DNA from: Phycisphaerae bacterium
GTDB taxonomy: Bacteria > Planctomycetota > Phycisphaerae > Sedimentisphaerales > Anaerohalosphaeraceae
Direction: 5' to 3'
NCBI GenBank assembly: GCA_021736615.1
Contig: JAIPFN010000005.1
Coordinates: forward strand, 1 to 42,240
DNA length: 42,240 nucleotides
The translations under genes were made by a program, and so were the position numbers. Below are positions 40,766-42,240 of this stretch, piece after piece; position 1 is the stretch's first letter, and each line of letters opens with the position of its first letter. The notes beneath the pieces are model-generated. The model was not told the DNA's origin, did no database searches, and worked only from the letters and a program-made list of their open reading frames with translations.

Positions 40766-42240
40766 TTACAATTCTAAATTTATTTCTTCGTTTCCCAGGT
40801 TCTCGGCTGAGACCATTCTGTTTATCGCGTCGACGTATGCCTTTGCGCTTGCTTCGATAATATCAGTCGATACCCCGCGTCCGAGGAACGCGCGGCCCTT
40901 ATCGCTAAGAATTCTAACAGTCGCTTCGCCGAGCGCTTCTTTACCCTCTGTTACCGCACGTATCGAATACTTCTCGATCTTTGGGTCAAGCCCCGTTGCT
41001 TCACGAATTGCCTGGTAGGCCGCATCGACCGGCCCATCACCGTCGGTTGCTTTCTGGACGGTTCCGTCTTTGGTCTTGATTTTGACACTGGCAGTCGGAA
41101 TAACTCCGGTCCCGCAAGACACATGCAAATACTCAAGTTCATAATAATGCTCGACATCACGGACCTGGTCGCTGATGATCGCGATAAGATCGTCGTCGAA
41201 AACTTCTTTTTTCTTATCTGCGACAACAAGGAAACGCTCGTAAATTTCCTCAAGCTCTTCCTTGCTGAGCGTATACCCAAGCTCTTCAAGGCGATGTTTA
41301 ACGCCATGGCGGCCGGTTCGGGCCGTAAGGACAACCTTGCTCTTTGGCGAGCCTACATCTTCGGGCTTCATGATCTCGTACGTCTCGCGTTTCTTGAGGA
41401 ATCCGTCAACGTGAATACCCGAACTATGCGCAAAAGCGTTCGATCCGACGATAGCCTTGTTGGCGGCGACCTCGAAGCCGAGCATCTCGGCGACCATCTT
41501 GCTTGTACGATAAAAATGCTTCGTATCAATACCTGTCTCGATGCCAAAGAAATCCTGACGTGTCTTTATCGCCATTACAACTTCTTCCATCGCCGCGTTT
41601 CCGGCACGTTCGCCGACACCGTTGATGGTACACTCAACCTGCCGGGCACCGTTGAGGACGCCGGCAAGCGAATTAGCAACAGCCATTCCCAGATCGTCAT
41701 GGCAGTGAACGCTTATAATAGCCTGGTCGATATTGGGAACCTTCTTGCCGATGCTCTTAATAAGTTTTCCATATTCAGCCGGTATGGCATATCCGGTCGT
41801 ATCGGGAATATTTAAAACGGTAGCGCCTGCATCAATGACGGCTTCGAGCATCTCATAAAGATACTCTGGGTCTGCCCTGCCGGAATCTTCACTATAAAAC
41901 TCTACCGAATCGGTAAAACTGCGGGCGAGTTTGACAGCGTCGACGGCCATCTTGATAGCGGTCACTTTTTTCTTAGCCAGTGTGAGCCCATACTTAGAAT
42001 CGCCGAATTTACCGGCGATATGAATATCCGAAACACCCAGCCCGGTATGGATCCGGCTGTTCTTTGCTTTTGCAAGTGCTTTGCCGCACGCCTCGATGTC
42101 AGCGACAACGGCACGCGAAAGCGCACAGATCGTCGCCCCTTCGATCTCCCGGCTAAGCAGTTCAACCGCCTCGAAATCCTTGGGAGAAGAAACGGGAAAA
42201 CCGGCCTCGATGACATCGACGCCAAGCCGCGAAAGCTGAC
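40766..42240 (-). CDS. leuA: 2-isopropylmalate synthase, N-terminus cut by the window edge
   Basis: This enzyme condenses acetyl-CoA with 2-oxoisovalerate, the first step of leucine synthesis. The frame stays open to the window edge at 42240, where it begins [19 protein letters not shown], so only about the first 30 residues are missing. The TIM-barrel metal site is visible as [18 protein letters not shown] and [14 protein letters not shown], with [15 protein letters not shown]. The C-terminal regulatory domain ([40 protein letters not shown]) is complete, so leucine feedback is likely. It is the first visible gene of the leu operon. Any upstream leader peptide or promoter lies outside the window. 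Confidence 0.96.
   Translation of the reverse strand, partial: QLSRLGVDVIEAGFPVSSPKDFEAVELLSREIEGATICALSRAVVADIEACGKALAKAKNSRIHTGLGVSDIHIAGKFGDSKYGLTLAKKKVTAIKMAVDAVKLARSFTDSVEFYSEDSGRADPEYLYEMLEAVIDAGATVLNIPDTTGYAIPAEYGKLIKSIGKKVPNIDQAIISVHCHDDLGMAVANSLAGVLNGARQVECTINGVGERAGNAAMEEVVMAIKTRQDFFGIETGIDTKHFYRTSKMVAEMLGFEVAANKAIVGSNAFAHSSGIHVDGFLKKRETYEIMKPEDVGSPKSKVVLTARTGRHGVKHRLEELGYTLSKEELEEIYERFLVVADKKKEVFDDDLIAIISDQVRDVEHYYELEYLHVSCGTGVIPTASVKIKTKDGTVQKATDGDGPVDAAYQAIREATGLDPKIEKYSIRAVTEGKEALGEATVRILSDKGRAFLGRGVSTDIIEASAKAYVDAINRMVSAENLGNEEINLEL

Noticed and set aside
41962..42225. Apparent separate small gene or frameshift at the leuA 5' end
   Set aside because: The leuA frame itself continues without a stop to the window edge ([18 protein letters not shown]); the other frame is a shadow.

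Overview
The window looks like a chromosomal segment of a planctomycete of the class Phycisphaerae, possibly Sedimentisphaerales-like. This is inferred from gene families, not from a marker gene. The clues are a prepilin-like secreted protein of the type common in that class, dockerin-like C-termini on a secreted beta-helix protein, Tat-exported Gfo/Idh/MocA and sugar-isomerase-like proteins next to a PmoA-family (DUF6807) protein, an HzsA-like cytochrome/beta-propeller protein, and small GxxExxY and DUF6485 genes. No rRNA, tRNA, CRISPR array, transposase or phage gene was seen. The only mobile-like DNA is small repeats and repeat-bounded cassettes.

Layout. 1-472 (-): groES followed by the 5' end of groEL. 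940-1965 (+): a stand-alone cyclic-nucleotide-binding domain protein and a DUF456 membrane protein. 1970-4442 (-): a membrane-anchored RRM RNA-binding protein and a fused MetX-MetW methionine-pathway protein. 4799-5428 (+): an orphan corrinoid protein with a clear terminator. 5637-8150 (-): a large secreted beta-helix protein with two dockerin-like segments. 8513-11797 (-): mfd. 11926-19193 (-): a compact locus of HzsA-like cytochrome protein, two TIM-barrel isomerases, an oxidoreductase and a PmoA-family protein. A separately terminated prepilin gene (19338-20159) and a divergent AraC regulator (20302-21306) lie beside it. This arrangement suggests regulated breakdown of a sugar or sugar-derived polymer.

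21317-26115 holds two membrane proteins (one with a zinc ribbon and PH domains), a ParA-type ATPase fused to a C-terminal glycogen-binding (CBM48/AMPK1-type) domain, an orphan lipoyl-E2 acyltransferase and a 60-residue protein. 26161-31835 (-) is a thiol-redox and membrane-transport region: PLD-like protein and thioredoxin, then after a terminator an ArsR regulator, a UPF0718-type permease, a small redox-disulfide protein, a thioredoxin and CcdA. 32292-33262 (+) is purC with a good sigma70-type promoter. 33292-33444 is a long inverted repeat, followed by a translationally coupled ABC ATPase - MFS transporter - PHP phosphoesterase operon (33462-36201).

36206-42240 (-) is a leucine-biosynthesis operon in the order leuA (cut by the window edge), leuC, leuD, leuB, ending with a DUF6485 gene and a terminator. 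Unrelated small genes sit in its gaps: a four-helix-bundle protein between leuA and leuC, a 118-residue unknown between leuC and leuD, and a GxxExxY gene between leuD and leuB. The GxxExxY gene is bracketed by 29-bp inverted repeats and the four-helix-bundle gene by AT-rich inverted repeats. The two most interesting points are the ParA-CBM48 fusion, a candidate for positioning glycogen granules or another alpha-glucan body, and the repeat-bounded cassettes in the leu operon.
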